Origin: Estrella lausannensis | Lineage (GTDB): Bacteria; Chlamydiota; Chlamydiia; Chlamydiales; Criblamydiaceae | NCBI RefSeq assembly: GCF_900000175.1 | Contig: NZ_CWGJ01000001.1 | Span: forward strand, 186,001-250,000 | Direction: 5' to 3' | Length of the DNA stretch: 64,000 bases | Shown: positions 1-7,868 of the stretch, in pieces | How positions within the stretch are numbered: the stretch's first letter is position 1 | How the letters are laid out: every line of letters begins with the position of its first letter | Notes under the pieces: generated by a model | Seen by the model: the letters and a program-made list of their open reading frames with translations, nothing else | Database searches by the model: none | Told to the model about the DNA's origin: nothing | Made by a program: the position numbers and the translations under genes

Positions 1-1
1 C

Positions 2-247
2 GGAGTGATCTCGACAATTTTAGTCGATACAGTCTGTGTCGCAGTCTACGGCTGGAGCCTTTTCTCGGAAAAATTCTCTCTGACTGAAGGATTGGAAGGC
101 ATCATCGCTGCTGCCAGCCTGACGGCATTTTTAGGCTCTTACATCGGTTCACTATTGATTGAAAAGATCACGATGACAATCCTCCGAATACTCGTGGGCA
201 TCATGCTGTTGCTGATGGGCGCAGCCATCGCCCTGGGGCTTATCTAG
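2..247 (+). CDS. TauE/SafE-family transporter, C-terminal part (cut by window edge)
   Basis: About 81 residues are visible, entering from the left edge in frame 2 and ending at TAG 245-247. The fragment contains two hydrophobic segments separated by a short loop with IEKITMTILRILVG, which fits the last two membrane spans of the TauE/SafE (sulfite exporter or permease-like) family. The assignment is supported by the broken second copy at 1639-1861, which includes a preceding family-like stretch (GNQGAFRTAILIQAGL). The protein would sit in the inner membrane; its substrate cannot be told. The start and most of the gene lie outside the window. Confidence 0.7.
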   Translation, partial: GVISTILVDTVCVAVYGWSLFSEKFSLTEGLEGIIAAASLTAFLGSYIGSLLIEKITMTILRILVGIMLLLMGAAIALGLI

Positions 248-341
248 TACCCTACTTCGTAAATTTTGTGGGTGGGTTAATGCACCCTGCCTGTACCTTA
301 TTTGCGGCAAAAAAATTGCTAAAAAACCTGTAATAATTTGT

Positions 342-375
342 AAAAACCTATCCACAAATTCGGGATAGGTTCTTT
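342..375. terminator. Bidirectional intrinsic terminator
   Basis: A 9-bp perfect stem, AACCTATCC at 345-353 and GGATAGGTT at 363-371, lies between the convergent TauE/SafE gene and the gene at 389-994. The stem is flanked by an A-rich stretch on the left and a T-containing stretch on the right, as expected for a terminator used from both sides. Confidence 0.6.
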
Positions 376-388
376 GATTCCTGTTTTA

Positions 389-994
389 TTATTCTTTTAC
401 GAAATACCAGACGTTGTTGTTGACATGCAGAGTCAGATCAAGGGCTTCTGCCGCTTTTGCCACCCCCATCTCGACAGAGTTGTCGTACCAGTTGTTTCCG
501 CACAGGATTCCATTTGAGGAAAGGTGCGGATACCACGCCAAGATATCTTTATAGATGATGTTTGCATCATTACCCCCGACTATGCTGATAAAATCGGCTA
601 TGATGTTTAAAGATAGAGCCGCTTCCTGTGAGCTCATCCGAATAGGGATGATTTTCTCAGAGCTGTTTTCCTGTTTGACGTTGGACAGGAAGCGTTGAAA
701 CTGGCGCTTGTGTGTGGCACAATCGACCCATGCGTTGATAGAGTAGATACGGTTTAAGGAAGGCAGACTCTCCGATTGCTGTGCGATAAGTCTTGCCACG
801 CCGCCATCTTGAGATTCCACATCGACAATAACTGCCGCGTTGTGTGAGTTGATCAAATCGTAGTAAATGTAACTGTCTTGAACAAAGTAGGGCGTCCCCG
901 GAATCGTTCTGACAGACTCGTAAGGTTCTGGAAGAGCGCTAAGCGACTGAACTGCTAGTATTAATCCACTCATCATCAATGTAATTAATCTCAT
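389..994 (-). CDS. Secreted SAM-dependent methyltransferase-like protein
   Basis: A 201-residue protein with an N-terminal signal peptide (MRLITLMMSGLILAVQSLSA, cleavage expected after residue 20). The remainder resembles small class I methyltransferases of the Methyltransf_24 type: an early strand ending in acidic residues (AAVIVDVES), a central INAWVD, and a C-terminal strand-loop-strand block with ILAWYPHLSSNGILCGNN and NNVWYFVK. The glycine-rich SAM loop is not obvious, so activity is uncertain. It is transcribed alone toward a shared terminator. An 18-base piece of its signal-peptide region recurs near 3650, hinting at a former second copy. Export would make it a candidate host-directed enzyme; that is inference. 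Confidence 0.55.
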   Translation of the reverse strand: MRLITLMMSGLILAVQSLSALPEPYESVRTIPGTPYFVQDSYIYYDLINSHNAAVIVDVESQDGGVARLIAQQSESLPSLNRIYSINAWVDCATHKRQFQRFLSNVKQENSSEKIIPIRMSSQEAALSLNIIADFISIVGGNDANIIYKDILAWYPHLSSNGILCGNNWYDNSVEMGVAKAAEALDLTLHVNNNVWYFVKE

Positions 995-1640
995 TTTACC
1001 CCCTCATTGATTGATAAAATAATCCGGCCAGCACAACAGGGCTGACGGCGCACCGATTGCTAATTTTTTTCAGCGATGCTTTAAACGAATTCATCAGAAG
1101 ATGTGAAAGCAAGCAAGAATAAATTTTAATTTATCACAACCAATTACGTTCCTTTAGGATAGATAACTACTCGACAATTGAGAAAAAAAACTATTTCAAC
1201 AAGATTTCAAAAACTTTTTTACCCTCCTTTTCCAGAAGAGTCATCTCTCCGTCTGTTGCAGAAATGATCATATATACTCATTAGCGGGCTCGAAATGAGC
1301 GTTGGGAACAAAGAATTCCAATTGCTGGGTAAGATACCGGAGTAGGTGGCGACTAAAACAATTTTCCCTTTAATTTCAAAAGGACTTGCCTGCAGGCTAT
1401 CGTGCGCTCCCTGCCAGATGGAGACGTAAGATTCAATCCCTTCACCTGGCGAGGATTTCATTTTATTTCAATCGGACAACTCTGAAGAGGAGGGCAGCTT
1501 GTTTGTGGGCTCGAGAGCCTTTTAAGGGCACCTTTCAAGCTTGCCTATATACCGTTCTCAAAAGCTGATAAAGGGTATCAAAGCCCATCCTCTCAAAAAA
1601 CGACTTGGCTGTGATGCTCCCCTCGGTGGAAATGTGAGGG
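995..1640. other. Gene-poor, degraded stretch
   Basis: No convincing gene is seen. A minus-strand reading frame of 80 codons (1219-1461) and an overlapping plus-strand one (1386-1568) are both short and unlike any family I recognise; the minus one (with KGKIVLVATYSGIL) could be a remnant. The stretch lies directly before the broken TauE/SafE copy, so it may be part of the same decayed duplication. Confidence 0.4.
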
Positions 1641-1861
1641 GGGGGAGTTGTCGGGCAACCAGGGTGCTTTCCGCACTGCGATATTGATTCAAGCCGGTCT
1701 TACCAAAGAGCAATTTATCGGAACCGATGTGATCTCGACAATTTTAGTCGATACAGTCTGTGTCGCAGTCTACGGCTGGAGCCTTTTCTTGGAAAAATTC
1801 TCCCAGACTGAAGCATCATGCTGTTGCTGATGGGCGCAGCCATCGCCCTGGGCCTTATCTA
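1639..1861 (+). pseudogene. Broken second copy of the TauE/SafE transporter gene
   Basis: Bases 1729-1813 are nearly identical to 5-89, and 1814-1861 to 199-247. About 109 bases present in the first copy (90-198) are missing here, which shifts the frame and stops the reading frame at ASCCC. Upstream, GNQGAFRTAILIQAGLTKEQ continues the family sequence. No beginning of the gene is visible before about 1639. It is a duplicate fragment with an internal deletion and cannot encode a working transporter. Confidence 0.8.
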
Positions 1862-1942
1862 GTACCCCAAGTCAAAGAGCATAAAGAGAAAGCACTAAAT
1901 CCGCCCTTGTCACAAGAGTTTAAAAAAACCAAGACTTACAAG

Positions 1943-3469
1943 TCAGTGGTTCGATTTTCTAGAGGTAACTTCTTTGAGCGACCTGGATTTCTTTTTAAAC
2001 CTATTTGTTGTTCTTAGGATATCAAATGCTAAACCTCCCGAAGGCGGGAAATATCCTTCTAGAGATTCGGAATAAACGGAGGTTATCAAGAAAAAATTTT
2101 GCGATTCTTTTGGGCCCCAAGGTCCTTTATGTTTTAATAAAGAATGGACGGGTTTGAGTATATGCTCTTGGAGTGTGCCGTAATCGTCATACCGATGACT
2201 TTTACTTTCCAGAAAATCGATGAGTTTTAACCGCCCTACAAAGGAGTGCACAAAGCGATACCCTATTTCCTGTCCTTCAACAACTTTAATGACAACAAAT
2301 GAGTGCCCCGGAAACAATTTCGTTTCATTATCTGCATCAATAAATCTATCTGAATAAATTTGAACCATGAATGTTCCCTCTTCTGAATCTCTGAGAGCGG
2401 ATTTTAATTCATGAAAGGTTAGTTGTTGGCAGTAAGAATGGTTAAATAGATTCGCCTGAACAATTGCACATGCTACATCTTGGCATTTTGAGTCATTTTC
2501 AATAACTTCAACATCAATATTAAAAACAGTTTTATAGTAAGTCTTTGCTAAATTTACCATCATGCCATCGGTAAATATTAACCTCTTTAGTTTCTTGTCG
2601 ATTGCTTCGTAGCGATGATATAAGGCTTGTGAGATGGGAGATTGGATCGATGCGATTTTGTCAAATTTCCAATTGGAATTGTTAGCGCGCACTGTTTGAA
2701 TGATAAGAAAAGATAGATAATTTATGCGCATCTCAAAACCCGGTGCCCTGTCCGTTGTCCGGCCAAAATTTGCCATCTCTAGCAATCGACCACTGGGACA
2801 TACTTTACTATCCGGGCCAAAGCCTATAAGGCGCTCAGAGTAGATAGAGGTAATCGAAGAAAAATCTCGACATTCTTTTTTAGTCCAAGGCCCCCTTTTA
2901 TTTAATATTGAGAAAAAGGGACGCAGAACTTTTTCCTTGAGAGAAGAAAAGTCAAAGTAGTATCTATCAGCATTTAACAGGAAATCCTTGAGAGAATACT
3001 CTTCCACATAACTTTGAGCTAATAGATAACCAGTTTTGCCGTCTTCGATAGCTTTTAAAACAGTAAATGCATGTCCTTGAAAAACTGCTGTTTTATTCTC
3101 CTCATTGACGAACTCGCTTCCATAGATGTTTAAAAAAAATGTTCCTTCTTCAGCGTCTTTGAGGGATCTGAACAATTTTTTTACCGAATCAATCTTTTGA
3201 TAGCGAGATTGACCAAATAAATTTCCCTGGACAATCGCTCTAGCTGTTGTCCCGCATGCAAATTTATTGGAGTTGGTGCTTGAAGAATGAAAAATAAAGG
3301 GGCTATAGACGTTAGCCATCAAGTCGAAATGATTCGAATCATCAAAAAGCTGTATTAATTTTTTATCGATTTTTTTGAATCGACTTTCCAAACCATGATT
3401 ACAACTCCTTCGCTTCTGGAAGCGATGAGAATACAAACTAGAATTACGCAGACACGAACTTACAAACAT
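1943..3469 (-). CDS. Two-domain protein with repeated Cys/His motif, possible cysteine-protease-like effector
   Basis: 508 residues, no signal peptide and no membrane span. The protein is an internal duplication of roughly 230 residues. Each half contains a Cys followed by an AIVQ helix (CGTTARAIVQGNLF, then CQDVACAIVQANLF), an acidic EEGTF strand (DAEEGTFFLNIY, DSEEGTFMVQIY), a GH[AS]F strand (GHAFTVLK, GHSFVVIK) and an aromatic [QH]S[YF]V strand followed by [LK]DFL. The order Cys, His, then Gln or His on neighbouring strands is what papain-fold or transglutaminase-fold enzymes show, but I cannot assign a family. It stands alone between the TauE/SafE remnant and tRNA-Pro. Probably a lineage-specific, host-directed protein; that is inference. 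Confidence 0.6.
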   Translation of the reverse strand: MFVSSCLRNSSLYSHRFQKRRSCNHGLESRFKKIDKKLIQLFDDSNHFDLMANVYSPFIFHSSSTNSNKFACGTTARAIVQGNLFGQSRYQKIDSVKKLFRSLKDAEEGTFFLNIYGSEFVNEENKTAVFQGHAFTVLKAIEDGKTGYLLAQSYVEEYSLKDFLLNADRYYFDFSSLKEKVLRPFFSILNKRGPWTKKECRDFSSITSIYSERLIGFGPDSKVCPSGRLLEMANFGRTTDRAPGFEMRINYLSFLIIQTVRANNSNWKFDKIASIQSPISQALYHRYEAIDKKLKRLIFTDGMMVNLAKTYYKTVFNIDVEVIENDSKCQDVACAIVQANLFNHSYCQQLTFHELKSALRDSEEGTFMVQIYSDRFIDADNETKLFPGHSFVVIKVVEGQEIGYRFVHSFVGRLKLIDFLESKSHRYDDYGTLQEHILKPVHSLLKHKGPWGPKESQNFFLITSVYSESLEGYFPPSGGLAFDILRTTNRFKKKSRSLKEVTSRKSNH

Positions 3470-3997
3470 GATTTTTCAACTTTCAAGCTAACGATGGTTA
3501 CTTCTTTTTGGCGCGCGAGCGATGCAATGAGTCATCAACTATACCATCAAAAGCCGGTAAAATAAAGAAGCAGTTTAGCTTTAAATGCCTCATCATCTTA
3601 CTTATAGCGGTTGGATGGTAATGATTAGACCACACTCACACGATTCTAAAAGAGCGCTAAGCGACTAATGCCGTAAGATGCCCTCGGTGTCATTCAGCCC
3701 CGAACCCAGAAAGATGAATTGTTTTGTTCAAACACTAATGAAGACAAGATCCGAGTAAGATTCTGCAATTCAATCCTTCAAAATCATGCGTGGTTTGTGT
3801 CCTTAAGGGGGAAGTGCGCTTTCTCAGGATACTCACAAAGTCCATGGAGCTGGCTTACATTTGGATATTCTTAAACAACCTCAAATCTCAGATCGTTTAG
3901 AACCAACATAGAGCATTCTGCCGATCTTTGACGAAAGGTCGATTTATCGAATGCTTTTGAGAGAAAAATTTATTGTAATTCATTAAGAGAAAAGGAA
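3470..3997. other. Intergenic stretch without a recognised gene
   Basis: About 530 bases without a supportable reading frame. Near 3650 it contains an 18-base match (core AGAGCGCTAAGCGACT) to the signal-peptide region of the gene at 389-994, plus weaker flanking similarity, suggesting a trace of a second copy. It also contains the promoter region of the gene ending at 1943. Confidence 0.4.
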
Positions 3998-4072
3998 TCT
4001 GGGTGAGAAGATTCGAACTTCCGACCCCTTGCACCCCATGCAAGTGCGCTAGCCAAGCTGCGCTACACCCAG
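3998..4072 (-). tRNA. tRNA-Pro (anticodon GGG)
   Basis: Reading the minus strand, the 7-bp acceptor stem CTGGGTG pairs perfectly with CACCCAG. A D-arm with AGCGCAGCTTGGCTAGCGC follows, then an anticodon stem CTTGC/GCAAG with loop ATGGGGT (anticodon GGG, G at position 37), and a T-arm with GGTTCGAATC-type sequence (AGTTCGAATCT). The discriminator base is A. CCA is not encoded. It lies just downstream of the 84-residue gene on the same strand. Confidence 0.95.
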
Positions 4073-4082
4073 ATTGAAGAAT

Positions 4083-4337
4083 TTAGATGGCCTGAAGGCC
4101 CTCGAATTGATACTTAGGCTCTTTGATGTCCTTGGCGGCGATCTTGGCGCACTCCTCGATGATTTTTTCCATCGGGTCGGCAAGGTCTACGTTAGCCGCG
4201 GCAAGGTCCACTGTGATCGAAGCGGAAAATGTCGTGCCGCCTTTGATCCCATTCACCTTAAACTTGGAGAATACCCCGTTCTTTTTCTTGACGATGCTTA
4301 CGAAGCGGATCTGGTTGTTTTCTGCAATATTGTTCAT
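4083..4337 (-). CDS. Small conserved-looking protein of unknown function
   Basis: 84 residues, lysine-rich N-terminal part (NNQIRFVSIVKKKNGVF) followed by a beta-like stretch and a helical acidic C-terminus ending in EPKYQFEGLQAI. No signal or membrane segment. I do not recognise a family. It is preferred over the overlapping plus-strand frames because its composition is protein-like, with alternating strands and an amphipathic helix, and because it sits as expected upstream of tRNA-Pro and divergent from ung. Confidence 0.55.
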   Translation of the reverse strand: MNNIAENNQIRFVSIVKKKNGVFSKFKVNGIKGGTTFSASITVDLAAANVDLADPMEKIIEECAKIAAKDIKEPKYQFEGLQAI

Positions 4338-4485
4338 AAGCTCTTTCGGGGTTTTCAGTTTCGCTTGGGCACCATTCTATAGAAATCGGTTGTTTGTCGT
4401 CAATTAAAGAGAAGTGTTGAATCCACCTTCCTTGTGAAATTTCCACGGGGAAGATACCCTTGGAGAAAAAAATGGAGAATTTCTC

Positions 4486-5196
4486 ATGGAAAGAGAGCAA
4501 ATCGACGCGTTTTTCAACCTGCACGCAAGCTGGAGGACAGCTCTTGAAAACGAGTTCAACAAACCCTACATAGAACCGCTCATCCGGTTTGTAGAGGAAG
4601 AAAGAAGGGGAAAAGCCCCTGTTTACCCCTCTCGGGAAAATGTCTTTACCGCCCTCAACACCACTCCCTTCGATGAAGTGCGGGTCGTCATCTTAGGACA
4701 AGACCCCTATCACGGGCCCGGCCAGGCGCACGGCCTCTGTTTCAGCGTTCAAAAAGGGGTCCCTTTTCCCCCTTCGTTGCTCAACATCTTCAAAGAGATG
4801 CGGCAAGATATTGGCGCGCCGATGCCGACGCATGGCTTTTTAGAAAGCTGGGCTAAACAAGGCGTTCTTCTGCTCAACACCACACTGACAGTCTCTGAGA
4901 GCGCCCCTCTCTCCCATTTTGGCAAAGGGTGGGAGCTCTTCACAGACGCCATCATCCACGCCCTGGCGGAAAAAAAGGACAATCTCATCTTCGTTCTGTG
5001 GGGTAAAAACGCCCAGGATAAATGCGCCTTCATCCACAAAAAAAACAGCCTGGGCAAATCCCACACTTTGATCAAAGCCCCGCACCCCTCCCCCTTGTCG
5101 GCCCACCGCGGTTTCTTCGGCAGCCGTCCCTTCTCTACCGTCAACACCATCCTTTCCAGCCAACAGCAACCCCTTATCGACTGGCGTGTGATCTAA
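4486..5196 (+). CDS. ung: Uracil-DNA glycosylase (family 1)
   Basis: 236 residues, the usual length. It removes uracil from DNA to start base-excision repair. The water-activating loop GQDPYHGPGQAHGLCFSV and the DNA-intercalating HPSPLSAHRGFFG loop are both intact; LLNTTLTV and the LIFVLWGKNAQ strand are also typical. The ATG is preceded by GGAG with an 8-base spacer. The gene is monocistronic, divergent from the small gene at 4083-4337, and followed by the DnaA-box-like intergenic region. Confidence 0.97.
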   Translation: MEREQIDAFFNLHASWRTALENEFNKPYIEPLIRFVEEERRGKAPVYPSRENVFTALNTTPFDEVRVVILGQDPYHGPGQAHGLCFSVQKGVPFPPSLLNIFKEMRQDIGAPMPTHGFLESWAKQGVLLLNTTLTVSESAPLSHFGKGWELFTDAIIHALAEKKDNLIFVLWGKNAQDKCAFIHKKNSLGKSHTLIKAPHPSPLSAHRGFFGSRPFSTVNTILSSQQQPLIDWRVI

Positions 5197-5742
5197 AGTT
5201 CTCATTTTGTTGGGGAAAATCTGTTCATGTGTTGAATAAACCTTTGTTCATAAGGTGGTTTTCAGATCCTTTTTGAACGATTTTCCCGTTATGAACAGGT
5301 CATCTAGACAAGATATCAACAGAGGAAACATCTAGGGAAACAACCCACTTATCAACAACCCCACAGCAACAGAAGAAGAAGAGATATCTATAAAAAGAAA
5401 CTCTTCTTCAAGCGGTTGTGAAAAAAATGTTTTGTCACCAAACAAGATTTCAAAGATTTTCTCTCGACAATTGTTGAATGTTTGTCGACAGAATGTGTGT
5501 GATGAGCAAATGACGGCTTATTTTTGTCAGGAAGTTTCGACCGTTGTCGATAGCGGCAAGATAGTGAACAATCTTCCAACAAAGGAAGACTCTAGGGCAG
5601 AATAGGGAGTTGTTGACAAATCCACAGGGACTAAAGAAGAGGATTTACATATATATTACTTTTCTTCTTTCTTTTTCTCTTGAAAATATGCAAAAACCAT
5701 TCACAAGAACATAAATTTCTCCTCAGGGAGTCACCGAGGCTT
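5197..5742. other. Intergenic region with clustered DnaA-box-like motifs (possible replication origin)
   Basis: About 545 bases with no gene. It carries six nonamers close to TTATCCACA: TTATGAACA at 5289-5297 and, inverted, 5245-5253; TTATCAACA at 5349-5357; ATATCAACA at 5313-5321; TTGTCGACA at 5482-5490; TTGTCAACA, inverted, at 5611-5619. An AT/pyrimidine-rich run (5640-5690, with ACATATATATTAC) follows and could be an unwinding element. The arrangement resembles an oriC or another DnaA-binding region. No dnaA, dnaN or other origin marker is next to it, so this is a candidate only. Confidence 0.4.
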
Positions 5743-6435
5743 ATGAACGATTTTTCCCCAACCAAACTCTTTGATTTATCAGGCTTTAAGCACGCTTCCA
5801 TCTTCGATGGCTGTGAGTATGCCTGGGAAGCTTTGCCCAAAATCCATCTGTTTTTGGAGGGATTGGAGCTCGGCCGCATCGAATCCCCTGTGCCTAAAGA
5901 AGCCCATCTGGTCAACCCGGAATTGATTACGATTGAGAGCGGCTGTCTGATTGATCCGGGGGTCTACATTAAGGGGCCCTGCTATTTAGGTCGTGGAACA
6001 GAAGTGCGATTCGGCGCCTATATCCGCGGTGATGTGATTGCCGGGGAAGGAGTGGTCATCGGCCATACAACGGAAGTGAAGAACTCAATTTTGCTTAATA
6101 AGGCCCATGCAGCGCACTTTGCCTATGTCGGCGACTCAATCCTTGGGTGCGGGGTTAATCTGGGCGCAGGAACAAAGCTAGCCAATCTGAAGCTGACAAG
6201 AAGCCAGGTCCGGGTCAGGCACAAAGGGAGCAGCATCGCGACAAACTTAAGAAAATTCGGGGCGATCCTCGCCGATGGGGCGCAAACAGGCTGCAACTGC
6301 GTGACCAATCCCGGCACGATCATGGGAAGAGACTCGTCGGCCTTTCCCTGCACAAACATCGGAGGATTTATTCCCTCCAAGCACATTTTTAACCACGAGG
6401 GAAAACTTGTGGCAATGTCCGTTCATCACGTTTAA
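5743..6435 (+). CDS. Left-handed beta-helix acyl/nucleotidyltransferase-like protein (GlmU C-terminal-like)
   Basis: From ATG 5743 the product has 230 residues; an in-frame ATG at 5680 would add 21, but GAGG directly before 5743 and the better N-terminus favour the later start. The protein has hexapeptide repeats forming a left-handed beta-helix (IESGCLIDPGVYIKGPCYLG, then VRFGAYIRGDVIAGEGVVIG), and an NLGAGTKLANLKL loop like that of the GlmU acetyltransferase half. The N-terminal nucleotidyltransferase domain of GlmU is absent. It may acetylate a sugar or sugar phosphate in cell-envelope synthesis. proC follows 15 bases downstream, probably co-transcribed. Confidence 0.75.
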   Translation: MNDFSPTKLFDLSGFKHASIFDGCEYAWEALPKIHLFLEGLELGRIESPVPKEAHLVNPELITIESGCLIDPGVYIKGPCYLGRGTEVRFGAYIRGDVIAGEGVVIGHTTEVKNSILLNKAHAAHFAYVGDSILGCGVNLGAGTKLANLKLTRSQVRVRHKGSSIATNLRKFGAILADGAQTGCNCVTNPGTIMGRDSSAFPCTNIGGFIPSKHIFNHEGKLVAMSVHHV

Positions 6436-6450
6436 GCAGGAGATTTTGTT

Positions 6451-7251
6451 GTGGCAGAGCAGGCAAAAGAGCCCCGCGTATTGATTTTCGGTACGGGGAC
6501 GATTGGCGGGGGGATCGCCAAGATCTTGTCCAAGAAAACGAAACCGCTCCTCTATGACAGAGATTTTTTGAAGGCGGAGGCTCTGGCCAAAGAGTTTGGT
6601 TGCATCGCGGTCAAAACAAAAGATGAGGGGCTCAGCCAGGCCGAATTTATAATCCTTTGCGTCAAGCCGCAAGATCTCAACCAGACAGCGCTTGAAATCC
6701 GCGGCCGCCTGAAAAAGGAGCATGTGATCATCAGCGTGCTCGCCGGTGTCAGCATAGAAAAGCTCCAGGGGGCCTTTGGTACGAATAAAATCGTGAGAGC
6801 TACCCTGAATCTTCCTTCGCTTTATGCGAGCGGCTTGATCGGCCTTGTGGCCCATGAGGCGACCACGGAGTGGGAGCGGCATCAAAGCGAGAATTTATTT
6901 AAAAAGATGGGGCATGTGATTTGGCTGAACGAAGGGCGTATCGACGCTCTGACCGCCCTTTCAGGATCCGGTCCTGCCTTCTTGCTGGTCTATTATGAGG
7001 CGATGGTCGACGCCGGCATCGCGCTGGGTATTCCTGTCGACTTGGGAAAGAAGATCGCTCAGGAAACTCTTTCCGGCACAATGGAGATGATCAAGCAATC
7101 CAAAAAGCATCCGGGGGAGCTGCGCTGGCAGATTGCCTCACCGGCAGGATGTACCATCGCCGGCCTGAAGCAACTCGAGGACGAGTCGCTAAGGTCTGCC
7201 GTCATCAATATCTTTTTGGCAACGCACGACCGGATCAAAGATTTCGACTAG
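6451..7251 (+). CDS. proC: Pyrroline-5-carboxylate reductase
   Basis: 266 residues, the usual length. It reduces pyrroline-5-carboxylate to proline with NAD(P)H in the cytoplasm. The N-terminal Rossmann motif is GTGTIGGGIAKIL. The C-terminal signature is ALSGSGPAFLLVYYEAM through HPGELRWQIASPAG with GCTIAGL. The start is GTG at 6451, preceded by AGGAG with an 8-base spacer. It is probably in an operon with the beta-helix gene and ends at the long terminator hairpin at 7318. Confidence 0.95.
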   Translation: MAEQAKEPRVLIFGTGTIGGGIAKILSKKTKPLLYDRDFLKAEALAKEFGCIAVKTKDEGLSQAEFIILCVKPQDLNQTALEIRGRLKKEHVIISVLAGVSIEKLQGAFGTNKIVRATLNLPSLYASGLIGLVAHEATTEWERHQSENLFKKMGHVIWLNEGRIDALTALSGSGPAFLLVYYEAMVDAGIALGIPVDLGKKIAQETLSGTMEMIKQSKKHPGELRWQIASPAGCTIAGLKQLEDESLRSAVINIFLATHDRIKDFD

Positions 7252-7317
7252 GCCATTTCGTTTTTCTGCAGCAGGTCTAGGCCGAAGGTGTTACAAAATG
7301 GAGTGTGGGCAAAGAAG

Positions 7318-7395
7318 AAGCCTCGCGCTTGAAAGGTTGCAAGTCACTTAGTATTAAGTGATGATTTGTAATCTTTCAGGTGCGAGGCTTTTTTT
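7318..7395. terminator. Long terminator hairpin between convergent proC and cco genes
   Basis: GCCTCGC near 7320 pairs with GCGAGGC near 7383, with further pairing inside (GAAAGGTT with AATCTTTC, and an inner CACTTAGTATTAAGTG stem). A run of seven T follows. The bases after it (CCCAATTTTGAGATGCTTTTGGTGTAA) look like a worn right half of the dispersed TGAGACACTTTCGGTATA element. Confidence 0.8.
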
Positions 7396-7432
7396 AAACC
7401 AAAGACCCAATTTTGAGATGCTTTTGGTGTAA

Positions 7433-7684
7433 CTACAATTTTTGGGGTTGGTCGACGTTTTCGTAGGGAAAGGTGGTGTTGGCCGCCTTCTGCAACTCCT
7501 GCCAAGATCCTCTGTCAAGCCATCCATGTGATCCGTTCCAGTAGAGAATCAACCAAACAAGACCCCAGAAAGGTAAAATGAAATAGATGAGTTTAAGCCA
7601 TCTTGGAATCTCGGCGTTTTTGGATTGAACACTCCCGTCGGCAAAGATCTCAATTTCGTCTTTATCTTCTTCGTGATTTGTCAT
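7433..7684 (-). CDS. Small membrane protein of the cbb3 oxidase operon
   Basis: 83 residues with one membrane span (LIYFILPFWGLVWLILYW), an acidic cytoplasmic N-terminus and a C-terminal NGSHGWLDRGSWQELQKAA segment on the other side of the membrane. It is the last gene of the respiratory operon, overlapping the CcoQ-like gene by 23 bases; AAAGGA precedes its ATG with an 8-base gap. Short proteins with a similar GSHGW...GSW...LQ end occur next to cbb3-type oxidases; I infer an accessory subunit or assembly role. Confidence 0.7.
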   Translation of the reverse strand: MTNHEEDKDEIEIFADGSVQSKNAEIPRWLKLIYFILPFWGLVWLILYWNGSHGWLDRGSWQELQKAANTTFPYENVDQPQKL

Positions 7685-7868
7685 CTATCCATCCTTTGTC
7701 GTTGTCGTCGAGCATGCGCCTGGCCGGCTCGTCATCCATATCAAGACGTCCCTTCCACCATAAGCAGATAAACAAGAGCAGGGCCGTGCCAAAAAAGAGC
7801 AGCATGATGGAAAATATCGCCATCGATCCCAAAAAACCGGCGCCGTCTAAGCTGAGTAAAAGTGTCAT
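7662..7868 (-). CDS. ccoQ: CcoQ-like small subunit of cbb3 oxidase
   Basis: 68 residues from ATG 7868, which overlaps the stop of the CcoO gene as ATGA, indicating translational coupling; a longer upstream reading is therefore rejected. One membrane span (AIFSIMLLFFGTALLLFICLW) is followed by a charged tail with WIDDKSRRR. Position after CcoO, size and topology match CcoQ/FixQ, which stabilises the oxidase. Sequence identity alone would not be decisive. Confidence 0.65.
   Translation of the reverse strand: MTLLLSLDGAGFLGSMAIFSIMLLFFGTALLLFICLWWKGRLDMDDEPARRMLDDNDKGWIDDKSRRR

Noticed and set aside
1219-1461. 80-codon minus-strand frame
   Set aside because: No family, weak Shine-Dalgarno and position within a decaying region. 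It may be a remnant but cannot be supported as a gene.
4074-4407. Two plus-strand frames overlapping the 84-residue gene
   Set aside because: One contradicts the other and neither looks protein-like; the minus frame has a better composition and context.
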